Below are positions 7,942-15,663 of a stretch of DNA of 64,000 nucleotides, piece by piece. How positions within the stretch are numbered: position 1 is the first letter of the stretch; each line of letters opens with the position of its first letter. Position numbers and translations under genes: made by a program. Below the pieces are notes generated by a model. That model saw only the letters and a list, made by a program, of their open reading frames with translations, was not told the DNA's origin and did no database searches. The stretch is from Longimicrobiaceae bacterium (GTDB lineage Bacteria; Gemmatimonadota; Gemmatimonadetes; Longimicrobiales; Longimicrobiaceae), in assembly GCA_036375715.1 (NCBI GenBank), contig DASVBS010000006.1, positions 1-64,000 of the forward strand. The letters are read 5' to 3'.

Positions 7942-8742
7942 CTATAGCTGGTCCACGTCTGCCACTTTCCAGAGCTCGTGTCGTGTCAGGCCGGGGTCCC
8001 GTCGCGCCGCCTCGCGCAGGGAGCGCAACTCCTCCCGGCTGATGAGCTGCTTCCGCACGAGCATCTCGGCGAGCTGCTCGAGGAAGTTGGCATAGAACAC
8101 GAGCGGAGCGCGGCTGCTGTCGGCGTCGGTCTCCGGTTCCTCGTCGGCGACCTCCAGACCGGGGTCGGAAAGCGAGATCCGGTACTTGACCCGGTCCTCG
8201 AAGGGGGACCACTCCTCCACCTCCAGCCGCATGCGCCGGGGTTCGTCCTGGATCCCCTGACGAACCACGGCGAAGGTTCCCTGTTCCATCGCCTTCCGCC
8301 GCAGGTCGAGCACGTCCTGCTCAGTCCCCACCAGCTTCGCACGAATTCGCAGGCCCGTCGCAGAAGCCTCTTCCCGGTACTCGTAGGGGTGCAGCTCCAG
8401 ATCGTCGAGAATGAGGGAGCGAAGTGAGAGCTCCTCGGCCTCGCGCAGGATCAGCGTGTAGGTGTGGACGCCGGCGGATTCGCCGTAGGAGTTCCAGGAA
8501 ACGCACCAGCGACCGGTGAACTCGCCCTGCTCGTCTTCGCTTCGCAGGGGTCGCTCACCGATGGTTGGCAAGAGCGTGGCGAGACGCTGGTGAAGGGCAG
8601 CGTCGGCGGTAACCACCCAGCCGTGCAGCTCCTGCAGCGACCGCCCGGTGTGGAGAGAACGGACCGAAGTCTCCTTGCGGATCTGAACGGCCAGCGGCGG
8701 GCCGTCCTGCAGCTGGAGACGAACTGTCTCTGGAGGAGCCAT
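7942..8742 (-). CDS. Hypothetical protein co-transcribed with mscS
   Basis: A 266-residue soluble protein with no recognised family. The N-terminal ~100 residues look beta-rich (VRLQLQDGPPLAVQI, GEFTGRWCVSWNSYGES, HTYTLILREAEEL). The C-terminal part (residues ~210-266) is helical and acidic, with FYANFLEQLAEMLVRKQLIS followed by REELRSLREAARRD, which resembles a small helical adaptor. No signal peptide or membrane helix is visible. Its stop is 4 bp before the mscS start, the only functional hint. Confidence 0.6.
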   Translation of the reverse strand: MAPPETVRLQLQDGPPLAVQIRKETSVRSLHTGRSLQELHGWVVTADAALHQRLATLLPTIGERPLRSEDEQGEFTGRWCVSWNSYGESAGVHTYTLILREAEELSLRSLILDDLELHPYEYREEASATGLRIRAKLVGTEQDVLDLRRKAMEQGTFAVVRQGIQDEPRRMRLEVEEWSPFEDRVKYRISLSDPGLEVADEEPETDADSSRAPLVFYANFLEQLAEMLVRKQLISREELRSLREAARRDPGLTRHELWKVADVDQL

Positions 8743-8853
8743 ACGGTCTCAACCTCTCGAGGAACGCCCGCGCCCACCACCAGCGGCAGGACGCGGCGAC
8801 CAAATTAGACCGTACGACCGCTCCGCGGCAAACCCGATCCGCGCGGGAAGCGT

Positions 8854-9393
8854 CTACACGACCTGCGGCTCGATCACTTCGTGATCGGAGCTCAGCTGCT
8901 CCAGGTACTCGGGCGTGCAGTACAGTCGGATCTCCCCCCGCTCGCGGTTCCGCATTCTCTGGCGCGCAAAGCAAACCGCCCGGCGGGCGGTGCAGAGCTG
9001 CTCCAGCGCCTCGGTGGCGCGGGCGTCGTCGGCTGTCACTCCGCCGCTGTCCTCCGGCCGGAGCCACCCCAGGTCCGCTGCAACCTGAGCTGCCGAGATC
9101 GCGTCGTTCGCGCTCGGATTGAACGGATCCCCGCCAATCTGCTGGATCAGCCGTTCCCTCTCGGTCAGAAATCGATAGACCAGTTCGACGTCCTGACGCA
9201 CGCGCTCCGGGTCGGGAGCGGGGTGCGCTGTGCAGGAGACCAGCTCAGACCATTCATAGCCGGGGACGTCACTCGGCTCACCCCGGCGCCATCGCTCGGA
9301 TGCTTGCTGCTCCGCCGCCTTCCGGTCCGGGGCACACACCCGGTACACCGCTCGTTGTCGGTGCACCACCTCTACTTCGAACTCCCGCTTCAT
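8854..9393 (-). CDS. Hypothetical protein, possible C-terminal helix-turn-helix
   Basis: A 179-residue soluble protein starting MKREFEVEVV. The N-terminal ~45 residues form a small beta-alpha unit (EVEVVHRQRAVYRVCAPD, then KAAEQQASERW) like short domains that process numeric sensor or tag inputs. Residues ~75-130 are helical and include AISAAQVAADLGWLRPED, which could be a helix-turn-helix but lacks a clear second helix. I do not recognise the family. The ATG at 9393 is preceded by GGAG at about 12 nt. The gene diverges from the V4R gene across 225 bp. Confidence 0.55.
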   Translation of the reverse strand: MKREFEVEVVHRQRAVYRVCAPDRKAAEQQASERWRRGEPSDVPGYEWSELVSCTAHPAPDPERVRQDVELVYRFLTERERLIQQIGGDPFNPSANDAISAAQVAADLGWLRPEDSGGVTADDARATEALEQLCTARRAVCFARQRMRNRERGEIRLYCTPEYLEQLSSDHEVIEPQVV

Positions 9394-9618
9394 GTCGTTG
9401 GCTGCTCCTACGTAGAAGGCATTGCAGCGGATCCTTGCAATCCCCGTGCTCCATCGCAGAGAAGGCCCCCGAAAGTGTGCCCGGAACGCCACGCCGTCCG
9501 CGTTAAGACGGCCCGGTGGGGTGCCGAAGCTCTTCAGAACCTCGAGCAGGCCAATGCACCCTCCCCGCGCCCGATGCCGGTCCATGCACCCGCGCCGGTG
9601 GTGATCCAGGAGATCGGA

Positions 9619-10824
9619 ATGAACGCATCAGCCACGAGCCAGGAGCGGAGTGGCGAAAAGAGGGATGACCTCTTCGTCCTCCATTCGCACCACTACCATG
9701 CCGCGCTCCTGCGCGTGCTCTATGAGGCCTCCGGAATCGACGCGGTCCGGCTGCTGGAAGAGGCTGTCGGGGTCTGCGACGAAGTCTTCGCCGAGCCGGT
9801 TGAGCCCTCGAACGACAATGCACTCTCCCTGGTCGTGGAAGGGTTTCGGGCATCGGGGTTGGGGACGCTCGTGACGGACGCCCTTGCGACGGGCGGCACG
9901 GGGAGGGCTGAGCTGCGGGATTCCCATTCGGCGACCGCCTGGCGCCTGCGCTATCCCCCCGCCGACCGGCCGGTCTGCGGAATCGCCTCCGCGGCGCTGG
10001 GACGGTCGCTCAGCCTGCTTCTCGGGGAGCCGCGACGGTCCCGCGAGCTTGAATGCGCCGCAATGGGAGCGGAGCGGTGTCTTTTCGAGGTCGTGCCTGG
10101 CGAGCTTCGCGCGGGAGAAGCCGCGGCAGCGACCCGCAGGAACGTCGCACACGGAACCAGAGGATCCAACCCTCCCATCCCTAACAACGCCAGCGGGTCG
10201 GCGAGGAGTGCGCTCACCGACATTGATTCCCCCGCTGAGGTGTTCGCCCGGGCACATGAGCTGCCCGGTTCCCCGCTCGTGGCGCTGCCGGTCGACTTCT
10301 ACGCGGCTATCACGCACCTGTTCACCACCGAGATCCCACGCGTCCGCGGCGCGAAGTTCGCGAACCTTCCCGGTATCCTGCTCACCGAGGCGGCGCATCG
10401 GAACGGCTTCCACCTGTTCGGGGAGGCACTTGAGGCGCAGGATCTGGATGGCGTAGACGAAGCGACTCGGGCGGAACGTCTGCTGGATGTGCTGGGCCGG
10501 CTCCGCTGGGGCACGTGGCGCATCCAGTCGTTCCTCCCGGGCGAGCGGTTGATCGTGCGGGCCTCTGATTCGTATGAGGGTCGCGGCCACCGCCGTCTCT
10601 TCGGTCGGACCCCGGCACCCCGCTGCACCGTCGCCGGCGGCGCACTGGCGGCGCTGATGAACCTGCTCTACCGCTCACCCTCGGAAATGCCCGCCCAGGC
10701 GCTCACACCCTCCTTCTACCACACACTCTTCCGCAATCCGCATAGCTTCCGCGCCGCGGAGACCCGCTGCGTGGCGATGGGAGATGCCGTTTGCGAGATC
10801 GTCGTAAACCCGCTGACGGTGTAA
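9619..10824 (+). CDS. Protein with two V4R (4-vinyl-reductase type) domains
   Basis: A 401-residue soluble protein. Residues ~15-160 form one V4R-like unit ending in the family signature of a Gly-Ile-Ala-Ser-Ala segment (120-125) and ELECAAMGAERCLFEV (C146, C154). Residues ~210-400 form a second, more divergent unit ending in ETRCVAMGDAVCEIVV (C384, C392). A Pro/Ser/Asn linker (~170-205) joins them. V4R domains bind small hydrophobic ligands or metals and occur in XylR/DmpR-type regulators, BchJ and methanogen proteins. There is no DNA-binding, AAA+ or signalling domain here, so this may be a free-standing sensor or carrier. The ATG at 9619 has a weak GGAGATCGG upstream. Confidence 0.7.
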   Translation: MNASATSQERSGEKRDDLFVLHSHHYHAALLRVLYEASGIDAVRLLEEAVGVCDEVFAEPVEPSNDNALSLVVEGFRASGLGTLVTDALATGGTGRAELRDSHSATAWRLRYPPADRPVCGIASAALGRSLSLLLGEPRRSRELECAAMGAERCLFEVVPGELRAGEAAAATRRNVAHGTRGSNPPIPNNASGSARSALTDIDSPAEVFARAHELPGSPLVALPVDFYAAITHLFTTEIPRVRGAKFANLPGILLTEAAHRNGFHLFGEALEAQDLDGVDEATRAERLLDVLGRLRWGTWRIQSFLPGERLIVRASDSYEGRGHRRLFGRTPAPRCTVAGGALAALMNLLYRSPSEMPAQALTPSFYHTLFRNPHSFRAAETRCVAMGDAVCEIVVNPLTV

Positions 10825-10969
10825 CGACGGAGGCGAGGACTGTCGGAAGGGCGGGCACAGCGATCGAAACTGCCGGATCGGGGGGCTGATTGCAGCGGGG
10901 AGGGAGGTGAGTAGGGACGATGCGGCTATCCTCTCCGCGACATGGATCCGGACGAGAGGAGAATTCTAG

Positions 10970-11608
10970 CTAGCGGCTTCCCTTCAGCCAGCGCAGCAGC
11001 TCGAGCAACGAAGGAAGAGCAACAAGGAAGCCGACGCTTCGCAGGCCGAGGTTTCCGTAGGCCGCTTGCAGGGTGAAGCGGTCGGTGCGCAGGGCTTCCG
11101 GGAGCCTCCGAAGGCTGGGGATGAGGCGAGGTAGGCGGGCGTACGCGGCCGTCTGGTGGGGAAACTTGTTTTGCAGGTACGCTTCCTCGTCCAGCATGGT
11201 GGGGTAGTAGACGAGCACCACCATCGCAGTGAACAGGACGGCTCCCAGCAGCGGATCGCCCACGGTGATGAAGAGGGCGAGAAACATCGCCAGGCTACCC
11301 GAGTAGAGCGGATGCCGCACCATCCGGTAGATCCCGGTGCTGGTGATCTCCTGGTTCTTCCGGAGATTTCCCGATCCCCACACGCGGATGCCGACCCCCG
11401 CGATCATCAGGACCCACGGCAGCAGAAAGGCCGGATCCAGACGTGGGTGGATGAGGTCGGATGGCATCGCCGGCCCGAACCACGCGAGCACGAGGACGGC
11501 CGCCACGAAGATGGCCGTCAGGAACGGACGCCGGCGACGAATCCAGCGGATGACTTTTCCCGGAGCGCCGTGATCCCGACGCTGTGACGCGGCCACCCCG
11601 GCTGTCAA
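10970..11608 (-). CDS. Isoprenylcysteine carboxyl methyltransferase-like membrane methyltransferase
   Basis: A ~212-residue membrane protein of the ICMT/PEMT superfamily. It has about four hydrophobic helices and the signature TSTGIYRMVRHPLYSG (residues ~90-105), which binds S-adenosylmethionine in this family, followed later by DEEAYLQNKFP. Substrates of bacterial members are mostly unknown (lipids or small molecules). The likely TTG start at 11608 overlaps the dnaN stop by 3 bp, which implies translational coupling; a GTG at 11596 is an alternative. It ends the dnaA-dnaN transcription unit. Confidence 0.75.
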   Translation of the reverse strand: MTAGVAASQRRDHGAPGKVIRWIRRRRPFLTAIFVAAVLVLAWFGPAMPSDLIHPRLDPAFLLPWVLMIAGVGIRVWGSGNLRKNQEITSTGIYRMVRHPLYSGSLAMFLALFITVGDPLLGAVLFTAMVVLVYYPTMLDEEAYLQNKFPHQTAAYARLPRLIPSLRRLPEALRTDRFTLQAAYGNLGLRSVGFLVALPSLLELLRWLKGSR

Positions 11609-12711
11609 TCGAGGAGCCGCAGGGGCATGACGAGGCAGAGGAAGTCCGGGGTGTCCTCGTTGCCGATGGGCTCCATCGTTGCGGCCCGCTCCGGCGCCTT
11701 GAAGCTCAGTTTCACCTCGTCCGTGGGCATGTACCGGAGCAGCTCGAGCAGATAGTTCGCATTGAAGCCGATCTCCAGCGGAGCGCCCTCGTACTCCACC
11801 GCGAGCTCCTCCGAGGCCTCACCGAGATCGGGCGTCTGTACGGAGAATTTGAGCATCGGCCCACCCAGGGAGAGGCGGATCCGGTGGGTCTGATCGGAGG
11901 CGACGATGGCCATTCGCCGGATCGCCGCGTTGAGCGCGGCCTTGTCGGCGATCAGGATCTTATCGTTGTCCTTGGGGATGACCTGCTCGTAGTTCGGATA
12001 GGGGCCTTCGATCAGCCGGGTGTAGATCTGTACCCCGTTGCCCCGGAAGCCCAGGTGGTTCTCGGAGCGGCCCACCTCCACCTCGTCTCCGGGCGCAAAC
12101 AGCTTCTGCACCTGCGCCAGCGCGCGCGGATGCACGATCAGATCAGCGGTGACCCCCGATCCCTGCCGAGGGACGGTCATCTTGGCGAGGCGATGGCCGT
12201 TGGTGGCGACCATCCGCATCTCCCCCTCGCGCAGCTCCCACAACACGCCGTTCAGAATCGGCCGGGTCTCCTCGGTCGACACAGCGAAGGCCACATGAGA
12301 GATCAGCTGGTTCAGCTCGGCCCCCGTGAGCTGCCAGCTGGTGTCGAAGCTGACGCTCGGGAAAGCCGGGAACTCGTCCTTGGGCAACCCGTTCAGGCGG
12401 AAGCGGGTACGCCCGCTGTTCAGGGTCACGGCGTCACCCTGGGTAGCCACGACGACCGGGGAGGGTGGGAGCTCTCGGGCGATCTCCTGGAGCTTGCGAG
12501 CGGGTGCGGTGATCGCCCCCACCTCCTCGACCTCTGCCGGCACACGAACCGATACGGCCGTATCCAGGTCGGTCCCGCTGAAGCGCACGCCGTCCCCCTC
12601 GGTCTCGACGAGGAGATTCGACAGAACCGGCAGCGTCGTCCGGGTCGGAATGCTCCCCACGACGGCCGCCAGCCCCTCCTGTAGCTTCTCCCGCGTAATC
12701 GTGAATCTCAT
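11605..12711 (-). CDS. dnaN: DNA polymerase III sliding clamp (beta subunit)
   Basis: A 368-residue sliding clamp; two copies form a ring around DNA and tether DNA polymerase III and repair proteins. Family features are the start MRFTITREKLQEGLAAV, TTLPVLSNLLVE in domain I, GHRLAKMTV in domain II and the C-terminal VMPLRLLD, part of the partner-binding cleft. I chose the ATG at 12711 because clamps start MxFTI; an upstream extension of 16 codons is not conserved-looking. It lies 353 bp after dnaA on the same strand, the usual order at bacterial origins. Confidence 0.97.
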   Translation of the reverse strand: MRFTITREKLQEGLAAVVGSIPTRTTLPVLSNLLVETEGDGVRFSGTDLDTAVSVRVPAEVEEVGAITAPARKLQEIARELPPSPVVVATQGDAVTLNSGRTRFRLNGLPKDEFPAFPSVSFDTSWQLTGAELNQLISHVAFAVSTEETRPILNGVLWELREGEMRMVATNGHRLAKMTVPRQGSGVTADLIVHPRALAQVQKLFAPGDEVEVGRSENHLGFRGNGVQIYTRLIEGPYPNYEQVIPKDNDKILIADKAALNAAIRRMAIVASDQTHRIRLSLGGPMLKFSVQTPDLGEASEELAVEYEGAPLEIGFNANYLLELLRYMPTDEVKLSFKAPERAATMEPIGNEDTPDFLCLVMPLRLLD

Positions 12712-13064
12712 CTCGGTCTCGTAAGCGTCCGGTAACGGGACCACCGTCCGGTGGGCCAAGGATCATCCCGGCGACGGACGTGCACCCGAGGGGGTCCACG
12801 CCGCGATTCCACAGGGAACTACACCAGCACCACCCTGATTGATTTACCTCGTAACAGTAGTAGAGGACGTGGAAAGGTGGAAAGCCGCACTGACATCTCC
12901 GTAACCGCTTGCGGCTCACCCACCTGTGCCGCTGCTTGACGCTGTGGAAACGGTGCGGAAAGCGGCTTCGTTACTCCACCGCCAACTTCAGCTTCCCACA
13001 GTCACGAAATCTCTCCACATCAATCCCCACAATTTCCACTCCGTTATCCACCGCCGTCTCGCGC
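12712..13064. other. dnaA-dnaN intergenic region with DnaA-box-like sequences (candidate oriC element)
   Basis: A 353-bp non-coding gap, unusually long for this window. Box-like 9-mers include TTATCCACC (13044-13052, one mismatch to TTATCCACA), GATTCCACA (12805-12813), CTTCCCACA (12992-13000), CTCTCCACA (13011-13019), ATCCCCACA (13023-13031), and on the minus strand GTTTCCACA (12943-12951) and two tandem CTTTCCAC units (12869-12884). A less GC-rich patch lies at 12835-12865. These are degenerate matches, so origin function is an inference. The region must also hold any separate dnaN promoter. Confidence 0.5.
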
Positions 13065-14483
13065 TCAGCCCCGGCCGCCGGTGAGCTGGCGTCGCAGCTG
13101 CTCCACCCGCGCGGCTAGCTCGGGATTCGTCTGGAGCTCCTCCTCCACCTTGGTGATGGAATGGATCACGGTGGAATGGTCCCGGCCCCCGAACAGGCGT
13201 CCGATCTCCACCAATGAGAGGTCGAACAGCTCCTTGATCAGGTACATGGCCACCTGGCGGGGCACGGTGAGCGTCTTCGTCCGCTTCGGCGATTGCAGCG
13301 CCTCCGGAGAGACCTTCCACTCCTCGGCCACCTTGCGGCGGACGAGGTCGGGACTCACCTGCTCGGCGTCCTCGGGAGCAGCGCGCAGCACGCCCCCGAG
13401 CACCTCGCGCGCGAGGTCGAGAGTGATCTCCCGGCGAGTGAGCGAGGAGTAGGCGAGCAGTTTGATCACGGCGCCCTCGATCTCGCGGACGGACGAGGTG
13501 CAGTGCCGCGCGATGAACTCGAGCACCTCCTCCATCGAGGAGATCTCGAGGCCGTCCTCCTCCACCCGATTCCGCAGGATCGCCACCCGGGTCTCGAAGT
13601 CGGGCGGCTTGATGTCTGCCACCATCCCCCACTCGAAGCGGGAGATCAGCCGATCCTCGAGACCGATCTCCTTGGGGGGACGATCGGAGGTCAGGACGAT
13701 CTGCCGCTGCGCGTCGTAGAGGGCGTTGAAGGTGTGGAAGAATTCCTCCTGCGTCCTCTCCTTCCCTTCGAGGAACTGGATGTCGTCCACCAGCAGGAGA
13801 TCGATCTGCCGGTACGCGCGCCGAAACTCGGCCATCGTCCCTTCCTGGATCGCGTTCACCAGCTCGTTGGTGAAGCGTTCCGAGGAGATGTAGACGACAC
13901 GCTTCTCGGGCGATTTGGCCGCGATCGCGTGCCCGATGGCGTGCATCAGGTGCGTCTTGCCGAGCCCCACGCCGCCATACAGGAAGAGCGGGTTGTACAT
14001 GCGGGCCGGCGCCTCCGCCACGGCGTGCGCGGTGGCTGCGGCCAATTGATTGTTGTTCCCGACCACGAAGCGGTCGAAGGTGTACCGCTCGTTGAGGGGG
14101 GTGCCGACGCGGGTGTGGCTGCTCGACGTCGAAACCTTTACGAAAGGCGCTTGCGGCGTACGGGGAGCCGAGCTTGCTGGCGGTGCTGCGGCGTCGAGGC
14201 CCATGGGCAGTGGAAGCTGCTGAAGGTTCGCCTCGCCGTCGTGCCGCACGGAGAGCCGGAGTCTGCGGCCGAACAGCTTCTCGGAGAGGGAGGAGAGGAG
14301 CTCGGCGTATTTGTCCTCGACCCAATCCGCTGCAAAGGGATTGGGAGTGGCGATGATCAGAGTGTCTTGCGAGAAGGCGACCGCCTCGGTCGGGGCGAGC
14401 CAGGTCCGGTAGGCTTGCTCGGGCAGCGTCGCCCTGGCCTCGTCCAGGATCTGCGACCAGACCTCGGCTGCGGTCAACTCCAT
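13065..14483 (-). CDS. dnaA: Chromosomal replication initiator DnaA
   Basis: A 472-residue AAA+ initiator that binds DnaA boxes and opens the origin. Domain I is at residues ~1-85, a Pro/Ala/Ser linker at ~90-140, and the ATPase domain starts at LNERYTFDRFVVGNNN. Visible motifs are Walker A GGVGLGKTH and Walker B LLLVDDIQFL. The C-terminal DNA-binding domain IV carries the signature GRDHSTVIHSITKVE. Length is normal. It is the first gene of a minus-strand unit with dnaN. Its promoter region carries a DnaA-box-like sequence, consistent with autoregulation. Confidence 0.98.
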   Translation of the reverse strand: MELTAAEVWSQILDEARATLPEQAYRTWLAPTEAVAFSQDTLIIATPNPFAADWVEDKYAELLSSLSEKLFGRRLRLSVRHDGEANLQQLPLPMGLDAAAPPASSAPRTPQAPFVKVSTSSSHTRVGTPLNERYTFDRFVVGNNNQLAAATAHAVAEAPARMYNPLFLYGGVGLGKTHLMHAIGHAIAAKSPEKRVVYISSERFTNELVNAIQEGTMAEFRRAYRQIDLLLVDDIQFLEGKERTQEEFFHTFNALYDAQRQIVLTSDRPPKEIGLEDRLISRFEWGMVADIKPPDFETRVAILRNRVEEDGLEISSMEEVLEFIARHCTSSVREIEGAVIKLLAYSSLTRREITLDLAREVLGGVLRAAPEDAEQVSPDLVRRKVAEEWKVSPEALQSPKRTKTLTVPRQVAMYLIKELFDLSLVEIGRLFGGRDHSTVIHSITKVEEELQTNPELAARVEQLRRQLTGGRG

Positions 14484-14529
14484 GCAACCCCTCGAAATCC
14501 CACGAGCTGTCTAACGGAAGCGGAGCGCC

Positions 14530-14558
14530 AACCTAGGCGCCGGCTGTGGAAAAGTCAA
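14530..14558 (-). promoter_or_regulatory. Predicted dnaA promoter with embedded DnaA-box-like site
   Basis: On the minus strand TTGACT (14558-14553) and TAGGTT (14535-14530) are separated by 17 bp, a good sigma-70-type arrangement 47 bp upstream of dnaA. TTTTCCACA (14553-14545) overlaps the last base of the -35 box and fills the start of the spacer, so DnaA bound there would block RNA polymerase. Confidence 0.55.
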
Positions 14559-14717
14559 CCCGTGGACGTCTCCCTAGAGGAAGGCTCGCAGCTCCTGCTG
14601 ACACCCCTCCTCACGAGGCCCGGAAGGGGCCGGAAGCCTGCCTCGAGGCACCCGCAGCGAAGACCAGTCAACGACCATCCGCACGGCCTCCGATACACCT
14701 TGACGCCGGCACAGCGG

Positions 14718-14746
14718 TTGACGTCAGCAGCTCGAGCGACTAATTT
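14718..14746 (+). promoter_or_regulatory. Predicted promoter of the rpmH operon
   Basis: TTGACG (14718-14723) and TAATTT (14741-14746) with a 17-bp spacer, 57 bp upstream of the rpmH start. This is the best sigma-70-like match in the 319-bp dnaA-rpmH gap. The rest of that gap shows only the dnaA promoter and one more box-like sequence (ATTTCCACG at 14742). Confidence 0.55.
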
Positions 14747-14802
14747 CCACGGTCTATGTCGCCGCAGAAACCGTGATCATCGAACTGCCGTAAGAGGATC
14801 TG

Positions 14803-14952
14803 ATGAAGCCGTCCTATCGTCCGCGCAATCGCAAGCGCATCAACAAGCATGGATTTCGCGCTCGCATGGCGACCAAGGCCGGGAGGAAGGTCCTCAACGC
14901 GCGTCGTCGCAAGGGGCGGCACCAGCTGGTGGTTGCGATTCGCGGCAAGTAG
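14803..14952 (+). CDS. rpmH: Ribosomal protein bL34
   Basis: A 49-residue, extremely basic protein of the large ribosomal subunit, too short for many gene finders. It begins [18 protein letters not shown] and includes [19 protein letters not shown], both diagnostic of bL34. The ATG has an AGAGGA ribosome-binding site 5 nt upstream. It opens the conserved rpmH-rnpA-yidD-yidC-mnmE cluster that runs away from dnaA. Confidence 0.97.
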   Translation: MKPSYRPRNRKRINKHGFRARMATKAGRKVLNARRRKGRHQLVVAIRGK

Positions 14953-14977
14953 GCGGTCCTGCCGCCCGTGCCCTGAG

Positions 14978-15367
14978 ATGGAGGGGGCGCGTCCGGGGGG
15001 GCGAAAGGGATTCGGTCTCCCGAGAATCGCCCGTATCACGGCTTCCGGAGAGATCCGGGCGTTGTTCAGACGGGGGAAGCGGAAGAGAACACGTCATCTG
15101 GATGTGTTCGTCTCCACTTCCCCCGTCTCGCATTCGCGACTGGGGCTGGTCGTGCCGAAACACAAGCAGACGGCCGTCCGGCGAAATCGCCTGAAGCGGC
15201 GACTCAGGGAGGCGGGTCGGCGCGAGTTGCTACCGCGCCTGGACGCCGGCGGTTGTACCTTCGATGTGCTGATTCGCGCCCGCCCCGAGGCGTATGTGGC
15301 CAGCTATGAGTCGCTCCGAACGGAGATGGTCCGGCTCGCCGAGGAGCTATGCTCCAGCGCATCCTGA
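14978..15367 (+). CDS. rnpA: Ribonuclease P protein component
   Basis: A 129-residue basic protein that assists the RNase P RNA in trimming the 5-prime leader of tRNA precursors. It carries the family RNR motif ([19 protein letters not shown], residues ~67-85) and an N-terminal [20 protein letters not shown] chose the ATG at 14978, about 15 residues before the family core. It overlaps yidD by 19 bp, as commonly seen. The RNase P RNA gene itself is not in this window. Confidence 0.93.
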   Translation: MEGARPGGRKGFGLPRIARITASGEIRALFRRGKRKRTRHLDVFVSTSPVSHSRLGLVVPKHKQTAVRRNRLKRRLREAGRRELLPRLDAGGCTFDVLIRARPEAYVASYESLRTEMVRLAEELCSSAS

Positions 15368-15561
15368 TTGCCGCGGTTCGCTTTTATCGTACTGCGATCT
15401 CGCCGCTCACGCCGCCTTCGTGCCGGTTCACTCCGACCTGCTCCGCCTACGCTCTGGAGGCCATTGAGCGGTACGGAGCGGCCCGGGGGAGCTGGTTGGC
15501 TCTGCGCCGGCTGCTGCGATGCCACCCCTTCTGCAAAGGTGGGTATGACCCCGTGCCCTGA
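15349..15561 (+). CDS. yidD: Membrane protein insertion efficiency factor YidD
   Basis: A 70-residue protein with the complete family signature: [10 protein letters not shown], then [19 protein letters not shown], and [17 protein letters not shown] at the end. The Cys residues are conserved in the family. YidD is a small membrane-associated protein thought to help YidC insert membrane proteins. The gene overlaps the end of rnpA. Confidence 0.95.
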   Translation: MLQRILIAAVRFYRTAISPLTPPSCRFTPTCSAYALEAIERYGAARGSWLALRRLLRCHPFCKGGYDPVP

Positions 15562-15606
15562 GCCGCCGACATCACGCGGAGCCCGGAGATCGCCGGGCGA
15601 ATCTAC

Positions 15607-15663
15607 ATGGCAGACGGTCGCGGGCCGTTCTTCGGCCGCGCGATCCCGATCGGATTGACCTGA
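15607..15663 (+). CDS. Possible 18-codon ORF coupled to yidC
   Basis: An ATG at 15607 opens an 18-residue frame (MADGRGPFFGRAIPIGLT) whose TGA stop directly abuts the yidC ATG at 15664. yidC has no clear ribosome-binding site, so ribosomes ending this short frame could re-initiate on yidC. The short frame has only a weak upstream GGGCG. This is positional evidence only. Confidence 0.25.
   Translation: MADGRGPFFGRAIPIGLT

Noticed and set aside
9619-10824. BchJ-type 4-vinyl reductase for bacteriochlorophyll synthesis
   Set aside because: The two-domain layout differs from BchJ and no other pigment gene lies in the window.
13293-15194. A 633-codon plus-strand frame over dnaA and rpmH
   Set aside because: It crosses dnaA in antisense and overlaps rpmH and rnpA in another frame; composition only.
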